Positions 8,679 through 19,867 of a stretch of 64,000 nt of DNA are shown here, piece by piece. The stretch's first letter is position 1, and each line of letters starts with the position of its first letter. Position numbers and translations under genes: made by a program. The notes under the pieces were generated by a model. It saw only the letters and a program-made list of their open reading frames with translations. It was not told the origin of the DNA and ran no database searches. This DNA is from Streptosporangium brasiliense (GTDB lineage: Bacteria > Actinomycetota > Actinomycetes > Streptosporangiales > Streptosporangiaceae): the NCBI RefSeq assembly GCF_030811595.1, contig NZ_JAUSRB010000002.1, positions 4,154,001 through 4,218,000 on the forward strand, read 5' to 3'.

Positions 8679-9674
8679 ATGGCGGGATTCCTTCTTCGTC
8701 GACTGCTCAACTACCTGGTGCTGATCGTCGTGGCCACGAGCCTGGCCTACATGCTGGCGGCGGCCGCGCTCGACCCCCGCTCCAACTACGAGGGCCGCAA
8801 CCCGCCGATCCCGCCGGCGGTCATCGACGCCCGTCTCACCGAGCTGAACCTCAACGACCGGACCCCGCTGACGCAGCGCTACCTGACCTGGGCGGGCGAC
8901 GTCGTCCGCGGCGACTTCGGCAAGTCGGTGACCGGCGGCTCGGTCAGCGAGGACCTCGGGCGGCGGGTCGGCGTCACCCTGCGCCTGATCACCATCGGCC
9001 TGGTCCTGGGCAGCGTCGCGGGGGTGTCCGTCGGCGCCTACGCGGCGGTCAGGCAGTACGGCGCGTTCGACCGGTTGTCGACGGGGGCGTCCTTCGTCGT
9101 CCTCGCGGTCCCGACGGTCGTGCTGGCCAACATCCTGATCATCGCCGGGGTCTGGCTCAACGGGCTGTTCGGCGCCCAGATCTTCCTGGTCAGCGGCGAG
9201 GCCACCCCCGGCCTGCCGGGGGGTCTGCCGGCCCAGGTGGTGGACCGGCTCCAGCACCTGATCCTGCCCACGCTCTCGCTCTCCCTGGGGTTGGTCGCCG
9301 TCTACAGCCGCTACCAGCGCAACATGATGCTCGACGTGCTCGGCGCCGACTTCATCCGCACGGCGATGGCCAAGGGGCTGCGCCGCCGTACCGCGCTGAT
9401 CCGGCACGCGCTGCGCACCGCGCTGATCCCGGCGGTCACCTACTTCGCCTTCACCTTCGGCGCGCTGCTGGTCGGCACCACCTTCACCGAGAAGATCTTC
9501 GGCTGGCACGGCATGGGCGAGCAGCTCGTCAACTCCATCGCCACCAACGACGTCAACACCGTCGCCGCGATCAGCTGCTTCGCGGCCCTGGCGGTGCTGG
9601 CCGCCTCGCTGGCCTCTGACGTGCTCCATGCCGTCCTCGATCCCCGGGTCCGGGTGGGGGGAGCGCGAAGATGA
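8679..9674 (+). CDS. Oligopeptide-type ABC transporter permease, DppB/OppB family
   Basis: 331 aa from the ATG at 8679, chosen because GGAGGGGGG lies just upstream and the sequence MAGFLLRRLLNYLVL begins directly with the first helix as in OppB/DppB; an in-frame GTG at 8622 has no ribosome site. Six transmembrane segments are visible, with a large periplasmic loop after the first (NPPIPPAVIDARLTELNLNDRTPLTQRYLTW). The cytoplasmic EAA-like loop (ADFIRTAMAKGLRRR) contacts the ATPase. It is the first gene of a four-gene importer operon and overlaps the next permease by ATGA. Confidence 0.92.
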   Translation: MAGFLLRRLLNYLVLIVVATSLAYMLAAAALDPRSNYEGRNPPIPPAVIDARLTELNLNDRTPLTQRYLTWAGDVVRGDFGKSVTGGSVSEDLGRRVGVTLRLITIGLVLGSVAGVSVGAYAAVRQYGAFDRLSTGASFVVLAVPTVVLANILIIAGVWLNGLFGAQIFLVSGEATPGLPGGLPAQVVDRLQHLILPTLSLSLGLVAVYSRYQRNMMLDVLGADFIRTAMAKGLRRRTALIRHALRTALIPAVTYFAFTFGALLVGTTFTEKIFGWHGMGEQLVNSIATNDVNTVAAISCFAALAVLAASLASDVLHAVLDPRVRVGGARR

Positions 9675-10578
9675 CCATCTCCGACGAGGAGCTCGCCGAG
9701 CAGCAGGCGGCCATCGGCAGGCTCCGGGCGCCCTCCCGGCTCCGGGTGGTCGGCGCCCACTTCCTCCACTCGCCCCAGGGCCGGATGGGGGCCGCGCTGC
9801 TGGCCCTGATGTTCCTGCTGGCCTTCGCCGGGCCGCACCTGGGCAGGTGGACCTACACCGACAAGGACTTCACGGCGTTCCTGCAGCCGCCCTCCGCCGC
9901 GCACTGGTGGGGCACCCTGCAGACCGGCGCCGACGTGTACGCGGTGACGCTGCGCGGCATGCAGAAGTCGCTGATCGTGGGCCTGCTCGCCGCGGTGGTC
10001 GGCACCACGCTGGCGGCCGTGGTCGGAGCCTTCGCCGGATACTTCACGGGCTGGGCGGACAGGTCGCTGACCTGGCTCACCGACCTGATGCTGGTGCTGC
10101 CGGCCTTCCTGATCCTGGCGATCATGTCGCCGCTCTTCGCCGAGGGCCAGTGGCTGCTGTTCGTGCTCGTGCTGGCCCTGTTCCTGTGGATGGTCACCTC
10201 GAAGATCGTCCGGAGCATGACCATCTCGCTGAAGGAGCGGGAGTTCATCCAGGCGGCCAGGTTCATGGGCGTGCCGCCGGTGAGGATCATATTCCGGCAC
10301 GTCATCCCGAACATGTCCTCGCTGCTGGCCGTGGACGCCACACTGAACGTCAGCGCCGCGATCCTCACCGAGACCTCCCTGTCCTATTTCGGTTTCGGCA
10401 TCCAGCCGCCCGACGTCTCGCTGGGCAGCCTCATCGCCGACGGCGCCAAGACGGCCGTCTACGCCCCATGGACGTTCTGGTTCTGCGCCGGGCTGCTGAT
10501 CGTCACCGTGCTCGCGGTGAACCTCGTGGGTGACTCCCTGCGCGACGCCTTCGACCCCGGCGCCAAGAGGGGCGGACA

Positions 10579-10582
<4 letters not shown>
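9671..10582 (+). CDS. Oligopeptide-type ABC transporter permease, DppC/OppC family
   Basis: 303 aa. The ATG overlaps the stop of the preceding permease by four bases (ATGA), so translation is coupled. It has the DppC/OppC layout: a cytoplasmic N-terminus with SPQGRMGAALLALMFLLAFAGPHL, a periplasmic domain, five further helices, and an EAA loop (EREFIQAARFMGVPPVRII) for ATPase contact. The C-terminus ends in NLVGDSLRDAFDPGAKRGGQ, typical of the family. It pairs with the DppB-like protein to form the membrane channel. Confidence 0.92.
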
Positions 10583-12717
<2,135 letters not shown>

Positions 12718-12730
12718 ACCAGGAGGAACC

Positions 12731-14467
12731 GTGATATCAATCCGGCGCGTGGGCGCGTTCGCCGCCGCCCTGAGCGTGGCCGGCTCGCTGACTCTGGCCG
12801 GCTGCGGCAGTCAGACCGGGGGCGGTGAAGGCGGCCGGGGCGGCGCGGGAGGGGAGTCGTCGCCCGGTTCCGCCTCGGCGGTCAGGGCCTACGACATCAA
12901 CCCGGTCCCCCGGGACCGGGTCCGCGACGGGGGACTGCTCCGCTGGGGCCTCAACGAGTATCCGACCAACTGGAACCTCAACCATGTCGACGGCAACCTG
13001 GCGATGGTCAAGAAGGTCATCGACGCGCTCATGCCCTCGGCCTTCCGCTCCGACGAGAAGGGGGAGATCTCCGCCAATCCCGACTACCTGCTGGAGGGGA
13101 AGGTTACCGAGACCAAGCCCAAGCAGGTCGTCCGGCTGAAGCTCAACCGGAGCGCGAAGTGGTCCGACGGCAAGCCGATCACCTGGGAGGACTACCGGGC
13201 CCAGTGGCAGGCGATGAACGGCAAGAACGGCGACTACCGTGTCGCGGGCGTCACCGGCTACAAGGACATCGAGAGCGTGGAGCGGGGCGCGGACGACTAC
13301 GAGGCCGTCGTCACCTTCGCCAAGCCCTTCGGTGACTGGCAGTCGCTGTTCGGGCCGCTGTATCCCAAGTCCACCAACGCCACCCCCAACGGGTTCAACA
13401 GCGGATGGCTGAACAAGATCCCGGTGACCGCGGGCCCGTTCAAGTTCGTCTCGTTCGACCAGACGGCCAAGACCATCACCGTCGTCAGGGACGACGCCTG
13501 GTGGGGCGACAGGGCCAAGCTGGACCAGATCATCTACCGGGCGCTGGAGAGCGACGCGCTGGTCGGCGCCTTCAGCAACGGCGAGCTCGACACCTTCGAC
13601 ATCGGTCCGTCCGCGCCCGACTACGCCCGGGCCAAGAGCAGCCCGGGTGCCGTCGTGCGGCAGGCGGCCGGGCCCGACTTCCGGCACATCACGATGAACG
13701 GCGAGAGCGCGGCGCTCTCCGACGTCAACGTCCGCCGGGCCGTCGCGACGGCCATCAACCGCCAGGCCATCGCCCAGTCCGACCTGCAGGGCCTGGACTG
13801 GCCGATCGTCCTGCTGAACAACCACTTCTTCATGAACACCCAGGAGGGCTACCAGGACAACGCGGGCGCGGTCGGCGTCTACGACGTCGAGAAGGCCAAG
13901 CAGGCCCTGGACGCCGCCGGCTGGCGGATGGAGGGCCAGACCCGCAAGAAGAACGGCAAGGAGCTGACCCTGCGCTTCGTCATGCCGTCCGGTCTGCAGC
14001 TCACCAAGTCCGAGGCCGAGCTCGTCCAGAACATGCTGGCCCAGGTCGGCATCAAGGTGACCCTCCACGCGGTGCCCAGCGACGACTACTTCACCAAATA
14101 CATCATCCCCGGCAACTACGACATCACCGCCTTCAGCTACGTGGGCACGCCTTTCCCCATCTCCAGCGGTTACGGCCAGTACGCCAACGCCACCAAAGAC
14201 TCCAAGGGCCAGCCGCAGTGGAACGCCAACCTCGGCCGGATCGGCTCCCCGCAGATCGACGCCGCCATGGGCAAGGCGACCGCCGAGCTCGACGACGCCC
14301 AGGCCATCGCCGACACCAACGCCGCCGACAGGCTGATCTGGGAGGCGGTGAACGTGGTGACGCTCTATCAGCGCCCGCAGAACGTCGCGGTCAAGAACAC
14401 CGTCGCCAACTACGGCGCCCGCGGCTTCTACGACCTGAGATACCAGGACATCGGCTTCGTGGGCTGA
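12731..14467 (+). CDS. Lipoprotein substrate-binding protein, family 5 (oligopeptide type)
   Basis: 578 aa, GTG start with AGGAGG eight bases upstream and only 13 bp after the ATPase stop. The signal peptide ends in a lipobox SLTLAGC, giving a lipidated Cys at about residue 25, followed by a Gly/Ser-rich linker. The mature part has the SBP_bac_5 pattern (LLRWGLNEYPTNWN, LEGKVTETKP, VRRAVATAINRQAIAQ). It delivers substrate, most likely peptides or a related solute, to the DppB/DppC-type channel. It is the last gene of the operon; a GC-rich inverted sequence after it may terminate transcription. Confidence 0.92.
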   Translation: MISIRRVGAFAAALSVAGSLTLAGCGSQTGGGEGGRGGAGGESSPGSASAVRAYDINPVPRDRVRDGGLLRWGLNEYPTNWNLNHVDGNLAMVKKVIDALMPSAFRSDEKGEISANPDYLLEGKVTETKPKQVVRLKLNRSAKWSDGKPITWEDYRAQWQAMNGKNGDYRVAGVTGYKDIESVERGADDYEAVVTFAKPFGDWQSLFGPLYPKSTNATPNGFNSGWLNKIPVTAGPFKFVSFDQTAKTITVVRDDAWWGDRAKLDQIIYRALESDALVGAFSNGELDTFDIGPSAPDYARAKSSPGAVVRQAAGPDFRHITMNGESAALSDVNVRRAVATAINRQAIAQSDLQGLDWPIVLLNNHFFMNTQEGYQDNAGAVGVYDVEKAKQALDAAGWRMEGQTRKKNGKELTLRFVMPSGLQLTKSEAELVQNMLAQVGIKVTLHAVPSDDYFTKYIIPGNYDITAFSYVGTPFPISSGYGQYANATKDSKGQPQWNANLGRIGSPQIDAAMGKATAELDDAQAIADTNAADRLIWEAVNVVTLYQRPQNVAVKNTVANYGARGFYDLRYQDIGFVG

Positions 14468-14534
14468 CGCCGTCCGGCGCCGGCCGGCCGGCCGGCATGC
14501 GTTCTGTCAGGACGACGGTGTAGAAAATAGGGCC

Positions 14535-15623
14535 ATGGCTATCTCTGTGACCTGGCCTCAGGTGCTGGCGTGGCGGCTGGGACGGCAGTTCGTCGACCCG
14601 GCGGCCGGGCCCGACGCGGTGTCGGTGGTGCGGCGGCTCACCGGGGTGCAGGCCCAGGTGGCCTCCTCGGCGGAGCTGGCGGTGGCCGTACGGCACGCCG
14701 CCCCCCGCCCCGGCGAGATCGACCGGGCCCTGTGGCAGGAGCGCACCCTGGTCAAGACCTGGACGGCGCGCGGCACCCTGCACCTGGTCCCCGCCGACGA
14801 GCTGGCCTCCTACACCGCCGTCCTGGGCGCCTTCCGAAACTGGGACAAGGGGTCCTGGCAGCGTGGCCACGGCGTCACCGCCGCCGAGGTCGCCGCCATC
14901 CTCGACGCGGTCCCCAAGGCGCTCGACGGCCACACGCTCACCCGCGAGGAGCTGGTGGAGAGGGTCATCGAGGTCACCGGCGACGCCCACCTCAAGGAGG
15001 CGCTCACCTCCGGCTGGGGCGCCCTGCTCAAGCCGCTCAGCTTCCTCGGCGAGCTCTGCTACGGCCCGCCGCGCGGGAGCAAGGTGACCTTCGTCAGCCC
15101 CCGCGACTGGGTGCCCGGCTGGCCGGTGGAGCCGCTCTCGCCGGAGGAGGGCGGCGTGCGCCTGGTCCGGTCCTTCCTCGGCGCCCACGGTCCCGGTGCC
15201 CCCGAGACCTTCGACACCTGGCTCTACCGGGGCGGCGCGCGCAAGGCGATGCTGCGCGGCTGGTTCGCCGACCTCGCCCCCGAGCTCGCCGAGGTCGAGG
15301 TGGAGGGCCGTCCCATGGTCGTGCTCGCCGAGCATCTCGACGACCTGGCCACGGCCCGGCCGTCCACCGGAGTCCACCTGCTGCCCGGCTTCGACCAATA
15401 CATCCTCGGCGCCCCCCGCGACCTCGAAGCCCTCCTGCCGAAGGAGGCCCGGCCCAAGGTCAGCCGGGCCGCCGGCTGGATCTCCCCGGTCGTGGTCCAC
15501 CAGGGCCGGGTGGTCGGAGTCTGGGAGGCGAAGAACGGCGAGATCACCCTCGACCTTCTGGAAGACGTCCCCGCCGCCGCCCTGGCCGCCGAGACCCGCC
15601 GGGTCGCCGCGCTGCTGGCCTGA
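14535..15623 (+). CDS. Winged-helix DNA-binding domain protein (HTH_42 family)
   Basis: 362 aa, ATG start. The N-terminus (LAWRLGRQFVDP, VVRRLTGVQAQVASSAELAVAVR, LVKTWTARGTLHLVPADEL) is characteristic of the HTH_42 family of tandem winged-helix proteins, relatives of YcaQ/AlkX-type DNA glycosylases. The C-terminus has LLPGFDQYILG and AGWISPVVVHQGRVVGVW, also conserved there. Glycosylase activity is established only for some relatives (YcaQ, AlkZ, interstrand crosslink repair) and is not shown by this sequence. It stands alone on the plus strand, convergent with the pxp operon. Confidence 0.85.
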   Translation: MAISVTWPQVLAWRLGRQFVDPAAGPDAVSVVRRLTGVQAQVASSAELAVAVRHAAPRPGEIDRALWQERTLVKTWTARGTLHLVPADELASYTAVLGAFRNWDKGSWQRGHGVTAAEVAAILDAVPKALDGHTLTREELVERVIEVTGDAHLKEALTSGWGALLKPLSFLGELCYGPPRGSKVTFVSPRDWVPGWPVEPLSPEEGGVRLVRSFLGAHGPGAPETFDTWLYRGGARKAMLRGWFADLAPELAEVEVEGRPMVVLAEHLDDLATARPSTGVHLLPGFDQYILGAPRDLEALLPKEARPKVSRAAGWISPVVVHQGRVVGVWEAKNGEITLDLLEDVPAAALAAETRRVAALLA

Positions 15624-15643
15624 GCCCGCCGTCGGCCGCCTGC

Positions 15644-16516
15644 TCAGGCCCGTTCCCGGCCGAGGCGGAAGCGGACCCGGTCGCCGGGGCGGAGCTGGGC
15701 GGCGCCGGCGAGGTCGGCCGAGACGAGGACGGCGATCACCGGATAGCCGCCCGTCGGCGGGTGGTCGGCGAGGAAGACGATCGGCCGGCCGTCGGGCGGC
15801 ACCTGGAGGGCACCGGCGACCATGCCCTCGCTGGGCAGCTCCCCGCCGCGGGCGCGCTCCAGGCGGGCGCCCTCCAGCCGCACGCCGACCCGGTTGCTGT
15901 CCTGGCTCACCAGATACGGCTGCGCGCACAGGGTCGCCAGCGCCTCGGGGACGAACCAGTCGTCGCGGGGGCCCGGCAGGACCCGCAGCACGTCCGGCCG
16001 GGCGGCGGGGGGCGGCGCCGCGTCCACGGTGATGGGGGGCAGGGCGCCGGTCGGCCCCACGGGCAGGACCGTGCCGGCCCGGAGCGGAGCGGGGCCGAGG
16101 CCGGACAGGGAGTCGGTCGAGCGGCTCCCCATGGTGACGGGCACGTCGACGCCGCCCCGGACCGCGACGTAGGTCCGCAGGCCGGTGGAGGGGAGCGCCA
16201 CCCGCAGCTCGCCGCCCGGCGGCACCCAGAACGGCGCGGCCATCCCCGGCCGGACCACCCCGCCCGGCCGGCGCAGCTCCAGCGGGCAGGGGGCGCCGGT
16301 GACGGCGGCCCAGGCCCCGCCGGTGAAGCGCAGCCGGGCGCCGCCGAAGGTCAGCTCGATCCCGGCGGCACCCTCCGGATTGCCGACCAGACGGTTGGCC
16401 AGCCGCAGGCTCGGCGCGTCGGCGGCGCCGGAGCACGGCACACCGAGGTGGCCGTGGCCGGGACGGCCGAGATCCTGCACGGTGGCGTACGGTCCCGGTG
16501 CGACGACCTCGATCAT
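15644..16516 (-). CDS. pxpC: 5-oxoprolinase subunit C (biotin-dependent carboxyltransferase family)
   Basis: 290 aa from the ATG at 16516, which overlaps the pxpB stop by ATGA and gives the family start MIEVVAPGPYATVQDLGRPG; an upstream in-frame start at 16591 lies inside pxpB and is less likely. It has VPCSGAADAPSLRLANRLVGN, typical of PxpC/KipA (allophanate hydrolase subunit 2-like) proteins. PxpA, PxpB and PxpC together use ATP to hydrolyse 5-oxoproline, a damage product of glutamine/glutamate, back to glutamate in the cytoplasm. It is the last gene of pxpABC. Confidence 0.92.
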   Translation of the reverse strand: MIEVVAPGPYATVQDLGRPGHGHLGVPCSGAADAPSLRLANRLVGNPEGAAGIELTFGGARLRFTGGAWAAVTGAPCPLELRRPGGVVRPGMAAPFWVPPGGELRVALPSTGLRTYVAVRGGVDVPVTMGSRSTDSLSGLGPAPLRAGTVLPVGPTGALPPITVDAAPPPAARPDVLRVLPGPRDDWFVPEALATLCAQPYLVSQDSNRVGVRLEGARLERARGGELPSEGMVAGALQVPPDGRPIVFLADHPPTGGYPVIAVLVSADLAGAAQLRPGDRVRFRLGRERA

Positions 16517-17385
16517 GGGCCGGTGACCGCCTGGAAGCGCACCCGCGTGCCCGGCGTCAGTACGGCGGGCGGATCGGCGCTCACGTCCCACACCGCCATG
16601 AGGGAGCGCCCGAGCAGCCGCCAGCCCCCGGGCGAGGCCGAGGGGTAGACCGCCGAGTAGGGGCCGGCGATCGCCACGGAGCCGGCGGGCACCGAGGTCC
16701 GGGGGGTGGGCAGCCGGGGCACGTGCAGCACCGGGTCCAGGCCGGTGAGGTAGGCGAACCCCGGGGCGAAGCCGAGCCAGCCCACCACCAGCTCCCGCCG
16801 GGTGTGCCGCTCGACGACCTCTCCGGCGGACAGCCCGCTCAGGGCGGCCACGTCGTCCAGGTCGGCGCCGTCGTAGACCACCGGGACCGTCACCGTCCTC
16901 CGGGCGGCGGGGGAGCCGGCTCCGGCCTCGCGCGCCGTACCGAGCAGGAGGGACAGGCGGGAGCGGAGCCGGGACAGGTCGGCGCCCGGTGCGACGACGA
17001 GGACGGTCGCCGGGCCGGGCACGATCTCGACCACCCCGGCCGGCCGGCCCTCCCGCAGGAGGGCGTCCAGCCGGTGGGAGACCTCCAGCGACCCGGTCTC
17101 CACCAGCAGGGCGTGCTCCCCGGCCCGGCGGATCGGCTCCCCGCGCCCCCGGGCTCCCCCGGCGGGAGTCTCCGCCGGGGTCTCCGCCGGGAGGGAGGCG
17201 CTCTGCCCGTGGGTCTCGTCCGCCCCGAGGGGCGCGCCCGCTCCCTCCGGGCGGTGCTCCGGCGTCTCCGCGGGGCGGGCGTCGCCGGGGTGTGCTCTCT
17301 CCGGACCGGCCGGCGGACGGTGCTCCGGTGCTTGCGCGGGGCGGGCGTCGCCCGGGCCGTGCCGGGGGAGGGGCCCGCCGGTCAC
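16513..17385 (-). CDS. pxpB: 5-oxoprolinase subunit B with repeat-derived N-terminal extension
   Basis: 290 aa. The core (about residues 82-290) has EPIRRAGEHALLVETG, VVEIVPGPATVLVV, LVVGWLGFAPGFAYLTGLD and SPGGWRLLGR, typical of PxpB/KipI. The GTG at 17385 has AGGAG four to five bases upstream and lies 10 bp after pxpA, so this start is well supported. That gives about 80 extra residues before the core, rich in Pro/Glu/His, with two copies of the motif PGDARPAxxPEHRPxxG. Normal PxpB proteins are about 200-220 aa and start near the RRAGEHALL segment. The extension is probably disordered and grew by DNA duplication; the coupling to pxpA and pxpC is intact. Confidence 0.9.
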   Translation of the reverse strand: MTGGPLPRHGPGDARPAQAPEHRPPAGPERAHPGDARPAETPEHRPEGAGAPLGADETHGQSASLPAETPAETPAGGARGRGEPIRRAGEHALLVETGSLEVSHRLDALLREGRPAGVVEIVPGPATVLVVAPGADLSRLRSRLSLLLGTAREAGAGSPAARRTVTVPVVYDGADLDDVAALSGLSAGEVVERHTRRELVVGWLGFAPGFAYLTGLDPVLHVPRLPTPRTSVPAGSVAIAGPYSAVYPSASPGGWRLLGRSLMAVWDVSADPPAVLTPGTRVRFQAVTGP

Positions 17386-17395
17386 CGCTCCTGCC

Positions 17396-18148
17396 TCACG
17401 TGAACGCCTTCAGCGTCACCCCGGCCGCGGCCAGGCCGTCACGGACGGCCCGCGCCAGCAGCACGGCGTCAGGGGTGTCGCCGTGCACGCAGATCGAGCG
17501 GGCGTCCACCGGGACCTGTGAGCCGTCCACCGCGGTCACCGTGTGGGCGGTCGCCATGCGCACCGCCCGGGCCGCGACCTCGGCGGGGTCGTGCAGCACC
17601 GCGCCGGGTGAGCGGCGGGGGACCAGAGCCCCCGAGGGGGTGTAGGCGCGGTCGGCGAAGGCCTCGGTGACGGTGGCGACGCCCTCCCGGGCGGCGATCT
17701 CATGGACGGCCGAACCGGGCAGGGTGAGCACCGGCAGGCCGCGGTCGTAGTCGGCCACGGCCTCCACGACCGCGTCGGCCTGCTCGGGGTCGCGGCAGAT
17801 CCGGTTGTAGAGCGCGCCGTGCGGCTTGACGTAGGAGACCCGGCCGCCCATCGCCCTGGCGATCCCGTCCACCGCCGCCAGTTGGTAGAGCACCTCGGCG
17901 CAGAGCTCCTCCGGGTCCACCTCCATCTCGCGCCGCCCGAACCCGGCCAGGTCCCGGTAGGACACCTGGGCGCCGATCGCCACGCCCCGGTCCACCGCCG
18001 CCGCGCAGGTGCGGCGGATGGTCAGCGGGTCACCGGCGTGGAACCCGCAGGCGATGTTCGCGCTGGTCACCAGGTCGAGCAGGGCCATGTCGTCGCCCAG
18101 CCGCCAGATTCCGAAACCCTCGCCGAGGTCGGCGTTGAGGTCGATCAT
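17396..18148 (-). CDS. pxpA: 5-oxoprolinase subunit A (LamB/YcsF family)
   Basis: 250 aa from ATG 18148 (an adjacent ATG at 18151 is equally readable); AGGTGAG lies just upstream. The start MIDLNADLGEGFG, NIACGFHAGDP, GAQVSYRDLAGFGRR, YVKPHGALYN and ADRAYTPSGALVPR are all hallmark PxpA/YcsF motifs. It is the metal-dependent amidohydrolase-like subunit of 5-oxoprolinase. Its start is 7 bp after the stop of the upstream 524-aa gene on the same strand, so the pxp genes are probably read with it. Confidence 0.93.
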   Translation of the reverse strand: MIDLNADLGEGFGIWRLGDDMALLDLVTSANIACGFHAGDPLTIRRTCAAAVDRGVAIGAQVSYRDLAGFGRREMEVDPEELCAEVLYQLAAVDGIARAMGGRVSYVKPHGALYNRICRDPEQADAVVEAVADYDRGLPVLTLPGSAVHEIAAREGVATVTEAFADRAYTPSGALVPRRSPGAVLHDPAEVAARAVRMATAHTVTAVDGSQVPVDARSICVHGDTPDAVLLARAVRDGLAAAGVTLKAFT

Positions 18149-18158
18149 CATGGCTCAC

Positions 18159-19733
18159 CTACATCGGAGGCTCGTCGGGAATGTCGGCGATGTCGTCGAG
18201 GGCGATGGCCAGCTCCTCGGGGTCGTCACCGATCCGTTCGGCGATCTCGATCAGCACGTGCAGCACGTCGTGCCGGTCGTGGCCGAGATCCAGCAGCCGC
18301 TGGGCGGCCTCCCACAGCTGCGGCGGGTCGCCCTCCCAGAGCCGGCCGGCGATCTCCTCGTGCCAGGCGAGGTGCTCGTCGTAGTCGGGCCGGTCGAGCT
18401 CGCCGCCGTGGTCGATGCCCAGCAGGACTCGCCGGTCGGTCTCGTCGGCCGGGTTGAGCAGGTCGAGCTTGATCTCGCCGTGTGTGCCCTGCAGGAACGG
18501 GAACGCGAACACCCGCCGGGCCAGCGCCGACAGGTCGCCGTCCGGCAGCAGCCGGTCCAGCAGGTCGCGGTCGAGGCCGAAGGTGGTCGGGTCGCGGTAG
18601 GTCTCGGCGAACCTGGCCGTGGCCTCCCAGATCCCGTCGAGCGTGGCGCGCAGGCCCTCCTCGGCCAGGCCGGTCCGGCGCGCGGCGAAGCGTGCCCAGG
18701 CCCCCAGCACGTAGGGGACGGCCTCCTGCTCGGCCGGGCTGAGCATGACCTTGCGCGGCAGCCAGTCGAGCAGGAACGTCTGGCACTTGGTCGGGCTCAC
18801 CCGTAGTGGGCGGCCGAAGTCCTGGTCGCAGCCGTAGTCGATGATGTGGTCGGCGCACCGCGAGGCCGCCGACGGGTCCGACAGGTGCTCGGCCGCGTCC
18901 GAGGAGAGGAACTCCGCCGCCAGCATCGCCCGGCGGTCGCGGCTGTAGGGGGCCTCGCTGTGGAGCGGGGCCGGGCGCTTGCGGCCGGGCGGCAGGGCCT
19001 TGATCCGGGACCGGGCGAAGGCGTGGTAGGCGCTGTAGCTGTCGCTGACCGGCGCGGTCGTCCGGCGGTCGCCGTAGTCCACGGTGGCCTTCATCGCCGA
19101 CTCCAGCAGCGCCCTGGCCTGCTGTGGCTCGATCTCCTCGAACCTCAGCATCGGGTTGGCCTCGGCCTCGGCCCCGGCCTGCTCCAGGAGCTTGTCCACG
19201 TGCGAGGAGACCCAGGCGTCGCGGGCGATCCCCCGCATGTTGTAGTCGACGACCACGACCAGCGCGTGCCGGTCCTCGCCGCTGTCGGCGCCGCGGTAGG
19301 CGAAGGTGCACACCACGGTGTCCTGGTCGCCGTAGGCGTCGCGGGAGACGTAGCAGCCGGCCGGCTTGACCGCGCCCAGCCGGTCGGCCCAGCGGGGCCT
19401 GGCCACGTCGCGCTCGATGAGCGCCAGCGCGGCGCCCTCGGCCTTGGCGGCCTGGCGGGCCGTGCCGAGGTAGGCCAGCGCGATCAGCAGGGTCAGCGCG
19501 GCGGGGGACCCCGCCTTGGCGGCGTAGTCGACCAGCCCCTCGCCGAGGACCTGCTCGGCGTCCCCGCGCCGCAGCCGCCGTCCCCACCAGGCCCCGACCA
19601 TGTCGGAGACCATGAGCTCGGCGTCCAGCGGGCTGCGCACGGCCAGCAGTTCGCGAGCGGCGAGCAGCATCTCGGAGAACACCTCGTCCGGGGACTGGCT
19701 CTCCCTGGGGTCTCGACGGTGTCGCCGGCTCAA
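18159..19733 (-). CDS. Conserved protein of unknown function
   Basis: 524 aa from a TTG at 19733, chosen because GGGGGAGG ends five bases before it; a later GTG is possible, and the open frame upstream of 19733 has no ribosome site. I do not recognise a named domain. The middle has VVVVDYNMRGIARDAWVSS and two Arg/Lys-rich patches. The C-terminal 60 residues are acidic and helical (YDEHLAWHEEIAGRLWEGDPPQLW, DDPEELAIALDDIADIPDEPPM) and recall short acidic C-terminal modules seen in other actinobacterial hypothetical proteins. The protein is soluble, with no signal peptide. It is followed 7 bp later by pxpA and preceded by the three-helix protein, so it may be part of one transcript with the 5-oxoprolinase genes. 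Confidence 0.7.
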   Translation of the reverse strand: MSRRHRRDPRESQSPDEVFSEMLLAARELLAVRSPLDAELMVSDMVGAWWGRRLRRGDAEQVLGEGLVDYAAKAGSPAALTLLIALAYLGTARQAAKAEGAALALIERDVARPRWADRLGAVKPAGCYVSRDAYGDQDTVVCTFAYRGADSGEDRHALVVVVDYNMRGIARDAWVSSHVDKLLEQAGAEAEANPMLRFEEIEPQQARALLESAMKATVDYGDRRTTAPVSDSYSAYHAFARSRIKALPPGRKRPAPLHSEAPYSRDRRAMLAAEFLSSDAAEHLSDPSAASRCADHIIDYGCDQDFGRPLRVSPTKCQTFLLDWLPRKVMLSPAEQEAVPYVLGAWARFAARRTGLAEEGLRATLDGIWEATARFAETYRDPTTFGLDRDLLDRLLPDGDLSALARRVFAFPFLQGTHGEIKLDLLNPADETDRRVLLGIDHGGELDRPDYDEHLAWHEEIAGRLWEGDPPQLWEAAQRLLDLGHDRHDVLHVLIEIAERIGDDPEELAIALDDIADIPDEPPM

Positions 19734-19786
19734 GCGGCCTCCCCCGTCGGCCGTATGAGCCCAGTGCCGCCGCGCTGATTGGCTCG

Positions 19787-19812
19787 CTCGCTCCGCTCGC
19801 TCACGTCCCAAC
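19787..19812. repeat. GCTC tetranucleotide microsatellite
   Basis: Upstream of the TTG start of the 524-aa gene there is a run of GCTC units (TTGGCTCGCTCGCTCCGCTC and following bases). On the minus strand it reads as repeated GAGC with one interruption. It sits in the short spacer between the three-helix gene and the 524-aa gene. No function can be assigned. Confidence 0.5.
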
Positions 19813-19867
19813 CTTCTCGCATTCCCGGGCCAGACGGTGCGTGGAACACGGCCCGGTGATCCCGATG

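Noticed and set aside
8079..9629. 516-residue minus-strand open frame
   Set aside because: Antisense to the AAA+ and DppB genes, with no domain or start signal.
14391..16436. 681-residue minus-strand open frame
   Set aside because: Covers pxpC in another frame and the winged-helix gene in antisense; low-complexity.
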